A DNA stretch of 45,680 bases, taken from assembly GCF_015356825.1 (NCBI RefSeq), contig NZ_JAACYW010000064.1, forward strand, positions 1 through 45,680, given 5' to 3'. The position numbers and the translations under genes were made by a program. The first letter of the stretch is position 1. Every line of letters begins with the position of its first letter. The notes beneath the pieces are model-generated. The model worked only from the letters and a program-made list of their open reading frames with translations. It was not told the DNA's origin and made no database searches. The DNA is from Catenulispora rubra. Its GTDB lineage: Bacteria > Actinomycetota > Actinomycetes > Streptomycetales > Catenulisporaceae. Shown piece after piece: positions 34,248 to 42,231 of the stretch.

Positions 34248-34270
34248 ACGAGTAGGGCGGCCGGCCTACC

Positions 34271-35341
34271 TCAGCTGCATCCCTGAGGCGTCCCGCCGGC
34301 CCGCAGCGTGTTCAGCGCGGTCAGCGCGTCCTGCAGCGTGTTCACCTTCACCAGGCGCAGCCCGCTCGGGGCGTTCTTGGCGGCGTCCGCGCAGTTGTCG
34401 GCCGGGGTCAGGAACACGGTCGCGCCGTCCCGCTTGGCGGCCAGCGTCTTCATCTGCACGCCGCCGATCGGGCCGACCTTGCCGGTGGCGTCGATGGTGC
34501 CGGTGCCGGCGATCTTCAGGCCGCCGGTCAGGTCCTGCTGCGAGAGCTCGTCGATGATCCCGAGCGCGAACATCATGCCGGCGCTGGGTCCGCCGACGTT
34601 GTCCAGCTGGATCTTCACGCTGAACGGGAAGACGTTCTGGGTGCCCGGCAGGAAGCCCACCAGCGCTCGGGAGGGCCCGCTGTCGTGCGACTGCGTCGTG
34701 ACGACTGAGACCTGCTGCTGCTTGCCGGCGCGGGTCACGGTGAACACCACCGTGTCGCCCGGCTTGTGCTTCTGGATCAGGGTGTGGACGTCGTCGGGGT
34801 TCACCAGCGCGGTGCCGTCCACGGCGTCGATCACGTCCTGCGGCTGCAGCTTGCCGTCGGCCGGGCTGCCGGGCGTCACCGAGTCCACGACCACCTCGGT
34901 CTTCACCGGCTTGATCCCCTTGGCGGCCAGCGCCGCGGTGATCGCCTGGTCCTCGGAGTCATCGAACATCGCGGTGTTCTGCTGGGTCGCCTCCTGCGCG
35001 GTCTGCCCCGCGGGGTAGATGACCGTGCGCGGGACGACGATCTTGTCGCTGGACAGCCAGCCGGACAGGACCTCGACGCTGTTCGGCTTGTAGTCCGCGC
35101 GGGACACCTCGACGGTTACCATGCGCAGCTGCCCGCCGCTGCTGTGCGGGAAGGTCTGGGTGCCGCTGATGTCGATGACCGGCTTGGCCGGCTGCCCGGT
35201 ATCCGTGGAGTAGCTGCCCAGCGTGTCGTACGTCGGGCCCGGCGACATCTCCGCGTAGGGCGTCGGGATCAGGAATGCCGACGCCGTGAGCAGGGCGACC
35301 GTCGTTCCGGCAAGACTCAGGGTGAGGGCACGGCGCTGCAT
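34271..35341 (-). CDS. PDZ-domain Lon-type (S16) membrane protease, YlbL-like
   Basis: This protein of about 356 residues has an N-terminal signal anchor (RALTLSLAGTTVALLTASAFLI), an extracytoplasmic region, a PDZ domain (about 145-215, with VDSVTPGSPADGKLQPQDVIDAVDG), and a C-terminal Lon-protease-like domain. The Ser-Lys catalytic dyad is visible: Ser253 in NVGGPSAGMM and Lys298 in GGVQMKTLAAK. It is expected to cleave membrane or secreted substrates on the outer face. The ATG at 35341 is chosen over a TTG at 35371. The gene converges with the PPA1309-family gene. Confidence 0.9.
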   Translation of the reverse strand: MQRRALTLSLAGTTVALLTASAFLIPTPYAEMSPGPTYDTLGSYSTDTGQPAKPVIDISGTQTFPHSSGGQLRMVTVEVSRADYKPNSVEVLSGWLSSDKIVVPRTVIYPAGQTAQEATQQNTAMFDDSEDQAITAALAAKGIKPVKTEVVVDSVTPGSPADGKLQPQDVIDAVDGTALVNPDDVHTLIQKHKPGDTVVFTVTRAGKQQQVSVVTTQSHDSGPSRALVGFLPGTQNVFPFSVKIQLDNVGGPSAGMMFALGIIDELSQQDLTGGLKIAGTGTIDATGKVGPIGGVQMKTLAAKRDGATVFLTPADNCADAAKNAPSGLRLVKVNTLQDALTALNTLRAGGTPQGCS

Positions 35342-35410
35342 TCCACAGATGCTATCTGTTGCAGTCTGCAAGCGGCGCTGAGACCGGGGTCACGGCCTAG
35401 GGGTCACGGC

Positions 35411-35599
35411 CTACACGGGAGGCGCGGCCTCGGCCACCGCGATCGGGTCCTCGTTGGAGATGGCCTCGCGGAAACGCCGGTAGGCGTGAATCGTGTCGTC
35501 GTCACTGGGCCGTCGCACGCGACGGGCAAGGGCGGACACAGCCGCCGCCAGGACCACGGCGCCGACCGGGATCGCCCACCAAGCCAGGATCGACAGCAC
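35411..35599 (-). CDS. Small single-pass membrane protein
   Basis: This protein of about 62 residues has one membrane helix (LSILAWWAIPVGAVVLAAAVSAL) followed by a basic cytoplasmic stretch (ARRVRRPSDDDTIHAYRRFREAISN) and a short acidic tail. GTG 35599 is preferred; a longer start at 35659 would overlap the MoaE gene. Function is unknown. It lies between the protease and MoaE genes on the same strand, so the group is probably co-transcribed. Confidence 0.65.
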   Translation of the reverse strand: MLSILAWWAIPVGAVVLAAAVSALARRVRRPSDDDTIHAYRRFREAISNEDPIAVAEAAPPV

Positions 35600-35639
35600 A
35601 CCGTGACTGTAACGCACGGATCCGTCACCCGCAGTGAAC

Positions 35640-36131
35640 CTAGCAGCCGACCCACTCATGGTCGCCGTCGGCGAACCCCTCGCGCTTCCAGATCGGCACC
35701 TGCTCCTTGAGCGTGTCGATGAAGGCGCGGCAGGCCGCGAAGGCCTCGGCCCGGTGCGGCGCGGAGGCCCCGACCACGACCGCGAGGTCGCCGACGGCCA
35801 GTGCGCCCACTCGGTGGATCGCGGAGAGCGCGACCACGTCCGGGTGTGCGGCGGCGACGTCTTCTGCGACTTTCCTGAGCAGTTCCGCGGCGGAAGGATG
35901 CGCGCTGTAGTCCAGAGAGGTGACGGTCCGGCCGTGGTCGTGGTCGCGGACGACTCCGAGGAACAGCGCGATGCCGCCGGCGGTCTGGTGCGAGACCGCG
36001 GCGACGACCTCGTCGACGGACAGCGGCTCCTCGCGGACGTCGGTGTGGATGGCGGTGTGGATGGCGGCGTGGGTGACGCTGCGCTCCGCCTCCACGGCCG
36101 TTTCCTTCTCGTCGATCACGTTGTCGATCAC
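35640..36131 (-). CDS. moaE: Molybdopterin synthase catalytic subunit MoaE
   Basis: This 163-residue protein is the large subunit of molybdopterin synthase, which transfers sulfur from the MoaD thiocarboxylate to cyclic pyranopterin. It shows the family core GGIALFLGVVRDHDHG, IHRVGALAVGD, and the active-site lysine segment LKEQVPIWKREGF followed by HEWVG. It has an N-terminal extension of roughly 35 residues. The GTG at 36131 has a strong ribosome site (GGAGG with nine bases) and overlaps the SDR stop. No moaD or other molybdopterin gene is nearby in the window. Confidence 0.92.
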   Translation of the reverse strand: MIDNVIDEKETAVEAERSVTHAAIHTAIHTDVREEPLSVDEVVAAVSHQTAGGIALFLGVVRDHDHGRTVTSLDYSAHPSAAELLRKVAEDVAAAHPDVVALSAIHRVGALAVGDLAVVVGASAPHRAEAFAACRAFIDTLKEQVPIWKREGFADGDHEWVGC

Positions 36132-37234
36132 GTCACTGATCCTCCCCCACGGCGCTTGCGCCGTGCCCGCCGCACCAGCGCCGCCGTGCCGACCAGCGCG
36201 ACGGTGGCGCCGGCCGCGCCGAGACCGGCCGCGGCGTCCTTCTTGCCCAGGCGCCGGGCCAGCGCGGCGTGGTGGCCGTCGATGTCCTCGAGAAGCTGGC
36301 CGAACGCTTCCTCGTTGGTAAAGACAGGTTCCCACCCGGCTTCACGGAGCTTCTTGTTCGAGACTGCCCAAGGATGCATCACGTACTGCAGGTCGCTCGC
36401 GGGAGCCGGGGTGAGGTGCAGCCGGTGCAGCCGCTCGGCGGCGCCGACCGCGAGGCCTTCGGGGAGCTCCATCCGGCGCATGCCGGAGATCTCCTCGATC
36501 TCCTCCTGTGTGAGCCAGCCGTCGGAGGCCACGGGGACGACCCCGTTCACCTTCCCCAACGCCGCGTACTCCAGGGCCGAGAGCAGGTCGTCGATGTGGC
36601 AGAACTGCCAGACCGGCTTCGTCCCGCGCACCACCAGCAGGCGCGGCGCCTCGAAGTGCCGCGTCAGATAGGTGTCCACGCCCGGACCGACTATGGCCGC
36701 CGGGCGCAGCACGGTGACGGTGAGGCCGGGGTGCGCGCGCGGGGCGATCGCCGCCAGCCGCTCGATCTCCAGCAGGTCGCCGACCAGGGTGCCGTCCGGG
36801 ATGGCGCGCAGCGGGGCGTCGTCCTCCAGCGGGAGCGGGTTGTCCGGCAGCGCGCCGTAGACCATCGCCGTGGACAGCAGGACCACATGGTGGACGCCGG
36901 CGGCGGCCGCGGCGGTGATCGCGGTCTGCGCGGCGCGGACGTTGCGCGCGGTCCGCTCGCGCGGCTCGGAGTTCAGGTCGGAGTCCACCGCCAGGTGCAC
37001 CAGCGTGTCCACCCCGGACAGACGTTCGGCCAGGTGGGGGTCGGTGACCTCGCCCAGGCGCCAGGTCGCCGGGGCGGCCCCGCGCTCGGCGTCCAGCCCC
37101 ACCACGCGGCGTACCTCGCCGCCGAAAGCGAGCTTGCCGGTCAGCGCCTCGCCCAGCCGGGCGGCCGCGCCGGTGACGGCGATGGTGGGCTTGCTGGTGC
37201 GGCCGGGGCGCTTGCGGTCCGGCGAGGAACTCAC
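36128..37234 (-). CDS. NAD-dependent epimerase/SDR-like protein with C-terminal membrane helix
   Basis: This 368-residue extended SDR protein has a dinucleotide-binding start (TIAVTGAAARLGEAL), an acidic residue ending beta-2, and a YG in place of the usual YxxxK context (STAMVYGALPDN). The middle part resembles nucleoside-diphosphate-sugar epimerases (VLRPAAIVGPG, FCHIDDLLSALEYAA). A C-terminal helix (AGLGAAGATVALVGTAALV) followed by RRARRKRR suggests membrane anchoring. The start is GTG 37234 with AGGAG and seven bases of spacing. It overlaps moaE, so the two are co-translated. The reaction is not known. Confidence 0.85.
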   Translation of the reverse strand: MSSSPDRKRPGRTSKPTIAVTGAAARLGEALTGKLAFGGEVRRVVGLDAERGAAPATWRLGEVTDPHLAERLSGVDTLVHLAVDSDLNSEPRERTARNVRAAQTAITAAAAAGVHHVVLLSTAMVYGALPDNPLPLEDDAPLRAIPDGTLVGDLLEIERLAAIAPRAHPGLTVTVLRPAAIVGPGVDTYLTRHFEAPRLLVVRGTKPVWQFCHIDDLLSALEYAALGKVNGVVPVASDGWLTQEEIEEISGMRRMELPEGLAVGAAERLHRLHLTPAPASDLQYVMHPWAVSNKKLREAGWEPVFTNEEAFGQLLEDIDGHHAALARRLGKKDAAAGLGAAGATVALVGTAALVRRARRKRRGGGSVT

Positions 37235-37331
37235 TGAGGCTCTCCTGTGGTTACGTTAGATGTATAGAGGAAGTCAGTCTCCGCGCTGTTAAACCGATCC
37301 TTCTCCCCCGTCGTCCGTGAGGTCGCCCGCC

Positions 37332-38921
37332 GTGAACAAGAACCCCGAAGACCACAACCCCTCGGACGACGACGAGTCGCAGAACCAGGGTAAGCGCCCG
37401 GACGGCCCCGTTGATCCGTTGGGGGCCATGTTCCAGCAGATGTTCGGCGGAACCGGGGCGCAGTCCCCGGGCTCGAACATCCCGGGCATGCCGGACCCGC
37501 AGATGCTGCAGATGGTGTTCAGCCAGATCCAGGCCCTGATGACCGGCGGCGGTGACGGCGCCGTGAACTGGGACCTGGCCAAGACCATGGCGCGCAACGC
37601 CGTGGCCTCGGCCGGCCCGGACCCCTCGCCCACCGACGGCGAGCAGCGCACCTACGACGGCGCCGTCCAGCTCGCCGAGCACTGGCTGGACCAGGTCACC
37701 TCGCTCCCGGCCGGCACCGCGGGCACCCGCGTGTGGTCCCGCGCGCAGTGGATCGAGGAGACCCTCCCGGTCTGGAAGCAGCTGGTCGAGCCGGTCGCCG
37801 AGCGGATCACCGCGGCGATGGGCGAGGCCGTCGGCGGCGCGGTCGGCGAGCTGGGCATGCCGGAGAACCCGGAGGCGGCGGGCCTGCCGCCGGGGATGGG
37901 CGACATGCTGGGCAACCTGTTCGGCGGCGGCACGGCGCCGGGCTCCGGCACCGGCCCCGAGGCCGGCCAGCCCAGCGGCGCGAACCCGCTCGGCGGCATG
38001 CTCAAGCAGATGGGCACCGCGATGTTCGGCTCCCAGGTCGGCCAGGCCCTGGCCTCCCTGGCCGGCGAGGTGGTGTCCGGCAGCGACATCGGCCTGCCGC
38101 TGGGCCCGGAGGGCAAGGCGGTCCTGCTCCCGGCGAACGTGGACGCCTTCGCCGAGGGCCTGGAGATCGACATCGAGCAGGTCCGCCTCTACCTGGCGCT
38201 GCGCGAGGCCGCCTACCAGCGCCTGTTCTCGCACGTGCCGTGGCTCAAGCCCCGCCTGCTCGGCGCGGTCGAGGAGTACGCGCGCGGCATCACCGTCGAC
38301 GCCTCCAAGTTCAGCGAGCTGGCCCAGCAGGCCGAACAGATGGACCTGTCCAACCTGGACCCCTCCCAGCTGGAGAACATGCTGGGCGGCGGCGGCCTGT
38401 TCACCCCGGTCGACTCCCCGGCCCAGAAGGCGGCCCTGGCCCGCCTGGAGACCCTGCTCGCCCTGGCCGAGGGCTGGGTGGACGCGGTGGTGCACGCCGC
38501 CGCGGCCCCGCAGCTGTCGGCGGCGGACGCCCTGCGCGAGACCCTGCGCCGCCGCCGCGCGGCCGGCGGCCCGGCGGAGCAGACGTTCTCCGCCCTGGTC
38601 GGCCTGGAGCTGCGCCCGCGGCGCCTTCGCGACGCGTCCCGCCTGTGGGCCTCGCTGACCGACGCCCGCGGTCTGGACGGACGCGACGCGGTGTGGTCGC
38701 ACCCGGACCTGCTGCCGACCTCGGCCGACCTGGACGACCCGGACGGCTTCGTGCACGGCCGGGACTCCGAGGACGGGCTGGAGTTCGACTTCTCCGGACT
38801 GGACGAGCTGCTGGGAGGCGGCACGGCCGCGGCTTCCGGCGACGAGGCCGAGAAGCCGAAGAACGAAGACAAGAACGAAGACGAGGACGGAAGCACCGAC
38901 AAGGACAAGCCGAAGGAGTAG
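37332..38921 (+). CDS. DUF2342 (zincin-like) family protein
   Basis: This protein of about 529 residues belongs to the actinobacterial DUF2342 group, related to zincin-like metallopeptidases. An acidic N-terminal tail and a Gly/Pro-rich segment precede the fold, whose core reads ANVDAFAEGLEIDIEQVRLYLALREAAYQRLFSHVPWLKPRLLG. The segment where a zincin would carry HExxH reads REAAY here (about 291-295), so the catalytic pattern is degenerate. It ends in a Lys/Glu/Asp-rich tail. GTG 37332 is preferred because GAGG lies nine bases upstream; an earlier GTG at 37317 is possible. It is divergent from the SDR gene and convergent with the metallopeptidase below. Confidence 0.85.
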   Translation: MNKNPEDHNPSDDDESQNQGKRPDGPVDPLGAMFQQMFGGTGAQSPGSNIPGMPDPQMLQMVFSQIQALMTGGGDGAVNWDLAKTMARNAVASAGPDPSPTDGEQRTYDGAVQLAEHWLDQVTSLPAGTAGTRVWSRAQWIEETLPVWKQLVEPVAERITAAMGEAVGGAVGELGMPENPEAAGLPPGMGDMLGNLFGGGTAPGSGTGPEAGQPSGANPLGGMLKQMGTAMFGSQVGQALASLAGEVVSGSDIGLPLGPEGKAVLLPANVDAFAEGLEIDIEQVRLYLALREAAYQRLFSHVPWLKPRLLGAVEEYARGITVDASKFSELAQQAEQMDLSNLDPSQLENMLGGGGLFTPVDSPAQKAALARLETLLALAEGWVDAVVHAAAAPQLSAADALRETLRRRRAAGGPAEQTFSALVGLELRPRRLRDASRLWASLTDARGLDGRDAVWSHPDLLPTSADLDDPDGFVHGRDSEDGLEFDFSGLDELLGGGTAAASGDEAEKPKNEDKNEDEDGSTDKDKPKE

Positions 38922-38961
38922 TGCGGCGAGGGGCGGGCTGCCGCCTGCCCCTCAGTCCAGC

Positions 38962-39504
38962 TCAGTCCGCGTCGTCCCCAGCGGCCCCGCCGCCCGCGCT
39001 CGCGAACCCCTCCAGAAACCCGCGAGCGCGCTCCGTCTTCGGATACACGCTCACCAGCTCCCAGAACCGCGGCCCGTGGCTGGGCACCAGCAGGTGCGCG
39101 AGCTCGTGCAGCAGGACGTAGTCCAGCACGTACTCCGGCATGCCGCGAACCCGGTCGGAGATCCGGATGGTGCCGTCCACAGGCGTGCACGAGCCCCACC
39201 GGGTCTGCTGGTTCGCGACCCAGCGCACGCTGGAGGGCACGGCGCGGCCGTCGAAGTAGCGAACCGACAGGTCACGGGCGCGGCGGGACAGCTCCTCGTC
39301 GTCCGGCCGGCGCTTGCGCTCCTGGCCGGCGAGGCGGGCGACCATCTTGTCGACCCACTGCTTCTCCTCCGCGCGCGTCATCTGCGCGGGGATCAGCACC
39401 ACTGTCTTGTCGCCGTCCCGGTACGCAGAGACGGTGCGCCGCCGCCGGTTGCTGCGCCGCACCTCGATCTGGGCGCCCTGGTGGGGGGCTTCGTCGAGTC
39501 CCAC
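38962..39504 (-). CDS. M48-like/YgjP-type metallopeptidase
   Basis: This 180-residue protein has an intact zinc-protease motif HELAH (about 133-137), with a downstream third ligand in SHGPRFW (His143). The preceding TRWGSC motif is the substrate-binding strand of the YgjP/DUF45 group. A basic region (RRSNRRRRTVSAYRDG) lies near the start. The GTG at 39504 has AGGG upstream at good spacing. No signal peptide or membrane helix is apparent, so it is probably cytoplasmic. Its targets are unknown. It converges with the degenerate zincin gene. Confidence 0.88.
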   Translation of the reverse strand: MGLDEAPHQGAQIEVRRSNRRRRTVSAYRDGDKTVVLIPAQMTRAEEKQWVDKMVARLAGQERKRRPDDEELSRRARDLSVRYFDGRAVPSSVRWVANQQTRWGSCTPVDGTIRISDRVRGMPEYVLDYVLLHELAHLLVPSHGPRFWELVSVYPKTERARGFLEGFASAGGGAAGDDAD

Positions 39505-39586
39505 GGCAAGGGACCCTAGCGCGTGGCACCCCCTCATGGCGTTACCGAAATGACATCACGGGGCGTCGGGAACGGCGGAAATCTGA

Positions 39587-39629
39587 TTGTCCACATGCCA
39601 TGCACAGGTTATCCACAGAGTTATCCACA
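39587..39629. promoter_or_regulatory. DnaA-box cluster
   Basis: Three 9-mers in one orientation match DnaA boxes: TTGTCCACA (39587-39595), TTATCCACA (39609-39617), and TTATCCACA (39621-39629). Two are the exact consensus, 12 bp apart. They sit in a gene-free 217-bp interval between the metallopeptidase and crotonase genes. The rest of the interval shows no gene. Confidence 0.75.
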
Positions 39630-39721
39630 GGGAGCTCGATCCTGTGGGTTTCCTCACAAAATCAAGCTTGCGGCGCGAAGCGCCCCCTTAACGGGTGGTG
39701 GTGGGAGACGGGTGGGCGTGA

Positions 39722-40525
39722 TCAGCGGCCGGTGAAGCGCGGTGCCCGCCGCTCACGCTGCGCCGCCAGACCTTCCTGAAGGTCCTCGGTGGCCATCGTG
39801 ATCGGCTGCGCCAGGGCCTCCCAGCGCAGCGCGGCCTCGAAGGACTCGTGACCGGCGCCGATCAGCGCCTGCTTGGTGAGCTTCACCGCGACCGGGGCGC
39901 CGGCGGCCACGTCGGCGGCGATCCGCTCGATCTCCCCAGGGAAGTCCCCGGCGGGGAACACCCTGTTGTAAACGCCGAGCGCGACCGCTTCAGCGCCGCT
40001 CACTGCACGGTTGGTGTAAAGCAGTTCCCGCGCGTTAGCCATCCCCACGACCTCCGGCAGCAGCCACGTCGCGGCCATCCCGGGGTGCATGCCGAGCTTG
40101 GTGAACGGCACCGCGAACTTCGCGGTGTCCACCGCGTACCGCAGGTCGCAGGCCAGGGCCAGGCACGCGCCGGCGCCCACCGCGGGCCCGTTCACCGCCG
40201 CGATGGTCGGCACCGGCAGGTCCCGCAGGCTCAGCCAGATCCGGTAGAACGGCAGCATCTTGTCGCGGAGTTTTTCCACAGGCGCGCCCGGCTCCGCGCC
40301 GATCCACCCGAGATCGCCGCCGGCACAGAAGGCGGAGCCGGCGCCGGTGACGACCACGCAGCGCACTTCCTCGTCCTGCGCGATTTCCTGCATAAGCCGC
40401 TTCCACGACTCCGTCATCGGCGCGGTCATCGCGTTGCGCCGGTCCGGGTCGTCCAACGTCACGGTCAGCACACCATCCGACGTGCGGTTAACGGCCAGGA
40501 GGGGATATTCGCGCGACTCAGGCAT
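39722..40525 (-). CDS. Crotonase-fold protein, enoyl-CoA hydratase-like
   Basis: This 267-residue protein has the crotonase fold: DPDRRNAMT for the CoA-binding turn, GAGSAFCAGGDLG for the oxyanion hole, and NGPAVGAGACLALACDLRYA and FTKLGMHPGMAAT for the second half of the pocket. In the rat mitochondrial enzyme, Glu144 and Glu164 do the hydration. By alignment with its conserved segments these positions are Cys121 and Phe141 here, so simple enoyl-CoA hydration is doubtful. It may bind acyl-CoA or catalyse an isomerase or hydrolase reaction. It appears monocistronic and starts at ATG 40525. Confidence 0.85.
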   Translation of the reverse strand: MPESREYPLLAVNRTSDGVLTVTLDDPDRRNAMTAPMTESWKRLMQEIAQDEEVRCVVVTGAGSAFCAGGDLGWIGAEPGAPVEKLRDKMLPFYRIWLSLRDLPVPTIAAVNGPAVGAGACLALACDLRYAVDTAKFAVPFTKLGMHPGMAATWLLPEVVGMANARELLYTNRAVSGAEAVALGVYNRVFPAGDFPGEIERIAADVAAGAPVAVKLTKQALIGAGHESFEAALRWEALAQPITMATEDLQEGLAAQRERRAPRFTGR

Positions 40526-40630
40526 GGCGTCAGCGTAGCGGTGCGGTTTGGGCCCCGCGCTGCCGTATGGTGTTCCGCGTTCGGGGTGAAAGGTACGTAT
40601 GGCCTCAGATACGGAAGGTAGTGACAAACC

Positions 40631-40789
40631 ATGGCGGAGTCGTACACCGGGGACGCCTACTGCGTGAAGTGCAAGGAGAAGAAGAACTTCACCGGCGAGG
40701 TGAAGGTCAGCGACTCGGGCCGGCGGATGGCGCAGGGAATCTGCCCGACCTGCGGGACCAAGCTCAACCGGATCCTGGGCAAGGCCTGA
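40631..40789 (+). CDS. DUF5679-like zinc-ribbon protein (52 residues)
   Basis: This 52-residue protein begins MAESYTGDAYCVKCKEKKNF, carries a second cysteine pair in CPTCGTKLNRILG, and ends KA. The two CxxC pairs make a zinc ribbon of the DUF5679 type, conserved as a single domain in actinobacteria. A possible ribosome site GGAAGG lies upstream. Function is unknown; such ribbons often bind nucleic acids or partner proteins. It is followed by a hairpin and then the E1-like gene on the same strand. Confidence 0.85.
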   Translation: MAESYTGDAYCVKCKEKKNFTGEVKVSDSGRRMAQGICPTCGTKLNRILGKA

Positions 40790-40806
40790 GGTTCGGCGCA
40801 CGCAGG

Positions 40807-40830
40807 CGGCGGCCGGTCCACCGGCCGCCG
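40807..40830 (+). terminator. GC-rich hairpin after the zinc-ribbon gene
   Basis: Eleven-base arms (CGGCGGCCGGT and ACCGGCCGCCG) flank CC, 17 bp after the zinc-ribbon stop. No T-tract follows. It probably ends that transcript, or attenuates reading into the E1-like gene. Confidence 0.6.
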
Positions 40831-40947
40831 TACGGGTGAATTAGAGAGCTGACAGGTGCGGGGAGCGGGGCGGGTACCGCAGGCTGGAAGGCAGCGGGTG
40901 AGTACGGCGAGGCGAATGCTTGGACTGGCACGGTGGGAGGTCGGGGC

Positions 40948-42231
40948 GTGCGTCCGGTGCTGAAGGCGGGGCTGCGCAGACTGTGGCGGCCCGGCGGTGC
41001 GTTGCAGGTGGGGGTGACACCGGGGCGGTCGTTGCTGCTGAACGGGCTGGGCCCGGCCGCGACCGCGTTCGTGGGCGCGCTGGACGGCCGCCGGGACATC
41101 GCCGGCCTGCTGACCCTGGCCGAGGAGCTCGGGCTGCCCGGGGCGCAGGCCACGACGCTGCTCGACGTCCTGGCCCGGGCCGGATTCCTGGACGACGCCG
41201 GCTACGATCCGGGTCCCGCGCTGCGCGCGCTGGACGTCGCCGAGACCGACCGGCTGGCCCCCGACATGGCGGCGCTGGCACTGGGCTACCTGGTTCCGGG
41301 CGGCGCGGTGCGGGCGATGACGCGGCGGCGCACGGCGGTGATCGCCGTGTACGGGTGCGGACGCGTCGGCGCGTCGGTCGCACACATGCTGGCCGCGGCC
41401 GGAGTCGGGTGCGTGGTGCCGATCGACGGCGGGCGGGCGCGACCCGCGGACGCGGCGCCGGCCGGGTTCGGCAATCCGCGAGGACTGAGTCACCGGGACG
41501 AGCGGGAGGTTCCGGGACCGCGGCGGGGACGTACGACGCAGGCGGCCGACAAGACGACTGACAAAACAGCTGACGAGACGGCTGACAAGACGGCCGGCAA
41601 CACGGCTGCCGCAGCAGAGGCTGACACCGGCCCTGAGCTCGCCGCCGAATCCGGCCTCGCCGCTCCCCCACCACGTCGCCAGGACCTCGTCCGGGCCCTG
41701 ATCCGCGCCACGGCCCCCTCGACCCGCACCACGCTGCCGACCAACCGCCAGCATCCCGACGTCGCGATCCTGGCGCCGATCGCCGACGGCTACCCCGCGC
41801 TGGCCTCCTCGCTCCAGTCCGACGGCGTCCCGCACCTGTCGGTCGAGGTGCACGAGACCACCGGCGTGCTCGGGCCGTTCGTGCAGCCGGGGCGCAGCTC
41901 GTGCCTGCGCTGCCGCGACCTGTACCGCACGGCGCGTGACCCCGGATGGCCGCGGGCGATGGTGCCGTTCGGCGGCGTGGACGCGGTGCCGGCTGTGGAG
42001 GACCGTGCCTGCGACGTCATGCTGGCCACGCTGGTGGCGGTCCAGGCCACGCTGCACGTCCTGGCCTTCGTCGAGGGCGACCCGCCGCCGACGGTGAACG
42101 CCGCGCTGGAGGTGGTGCCGCCGTTCGGCGCGCAGACCCGCTACGACCGGCCGCCGCATCCGGACTGCGGGTGCCTGGTCACCGGAACCGAGGCCGCGGC
42201 GGCCGCCCCAACGCCGCTGGTGCACAGGTGA
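40948..42231 (+). CDS. ThiF/E1-like protein, TOMM leader-binding type
   Basis: This 427-residue protein resembles the E1/ThiF-like partner proteins of thiazole/oxazole-modified microcin (TOMM) pathways. An N-terminal winged region (about 1-110) precedes a Rossmann core with VYGCGRVG (134-141). A low-complexity insert of DKTA-like units follows, then the second half, with GPFVQPGRSSCLRCRDLYRTARDP. The zinc-type cysteines are C319 and C322 plus C407 and C409. The second is CxC rather than CxxC. GTG 40948 has a strong ribosome site (GGGAGG, seven bases). There is no YcaO cyclodehydratase or precursor peptide gene in the window, so it is an orphan whose role is unknown. Confidence 0.8.
   Translation: MRPVLKAGLRRLWRPGGALQVGVTPGRSLLLNGLGPAATAFVGALDGRRDIAGLLTLAEELGLPGAQATTLLDVLARAGFLDDAGYDPGPALRALDVAETDRLAPDMAALALGYLVPGGAVRAMTRRRTAVIAVYGCGRVGASVAHMLAAAGVGCVVPIDGGRARPADAAPAGFGNPRGLSHRDEREVPGPRRGRTTQAADKTTDKTADETADKTAGNTAAAAEADTGPELAAESGLAAPPPRRQDLVRALIRATAPSTRTTLPTNRQHPDVAILAPIADGYPALASSLQSDGVPHLSVEVHETTGVLGPFVQPGRSSCLRCRDLYRTARDPGWPRAMVPFGGVDAVPAVEDRACDVMLATLVAVQATLHVLAFVEGDPPPTVNAALEVVPPFGAQTRYDRPPHPDCGCLVTGTEAAAAAPTPLVHR
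41548..41607. repeat. 12-bp quasi-repeat inside the E1-like gene
   Basis: Five 12-bp units encode DKTT, DKTA, DETA, DKTA and GNTA in tandem, between the Rossmann half and the cysteine-containing half of the protein. The unit keeps the frame. It probably forms a flexible linker. Confidence 0.85.

Noticed and set aside
39505..39721. Chromosomal origin (oriC)
   Set aside because: Only three DnaA boxes are present and no dnaA, dnaN, recF or gyr gene is nearby; a real actinobacterial oriC carries many more boxes.
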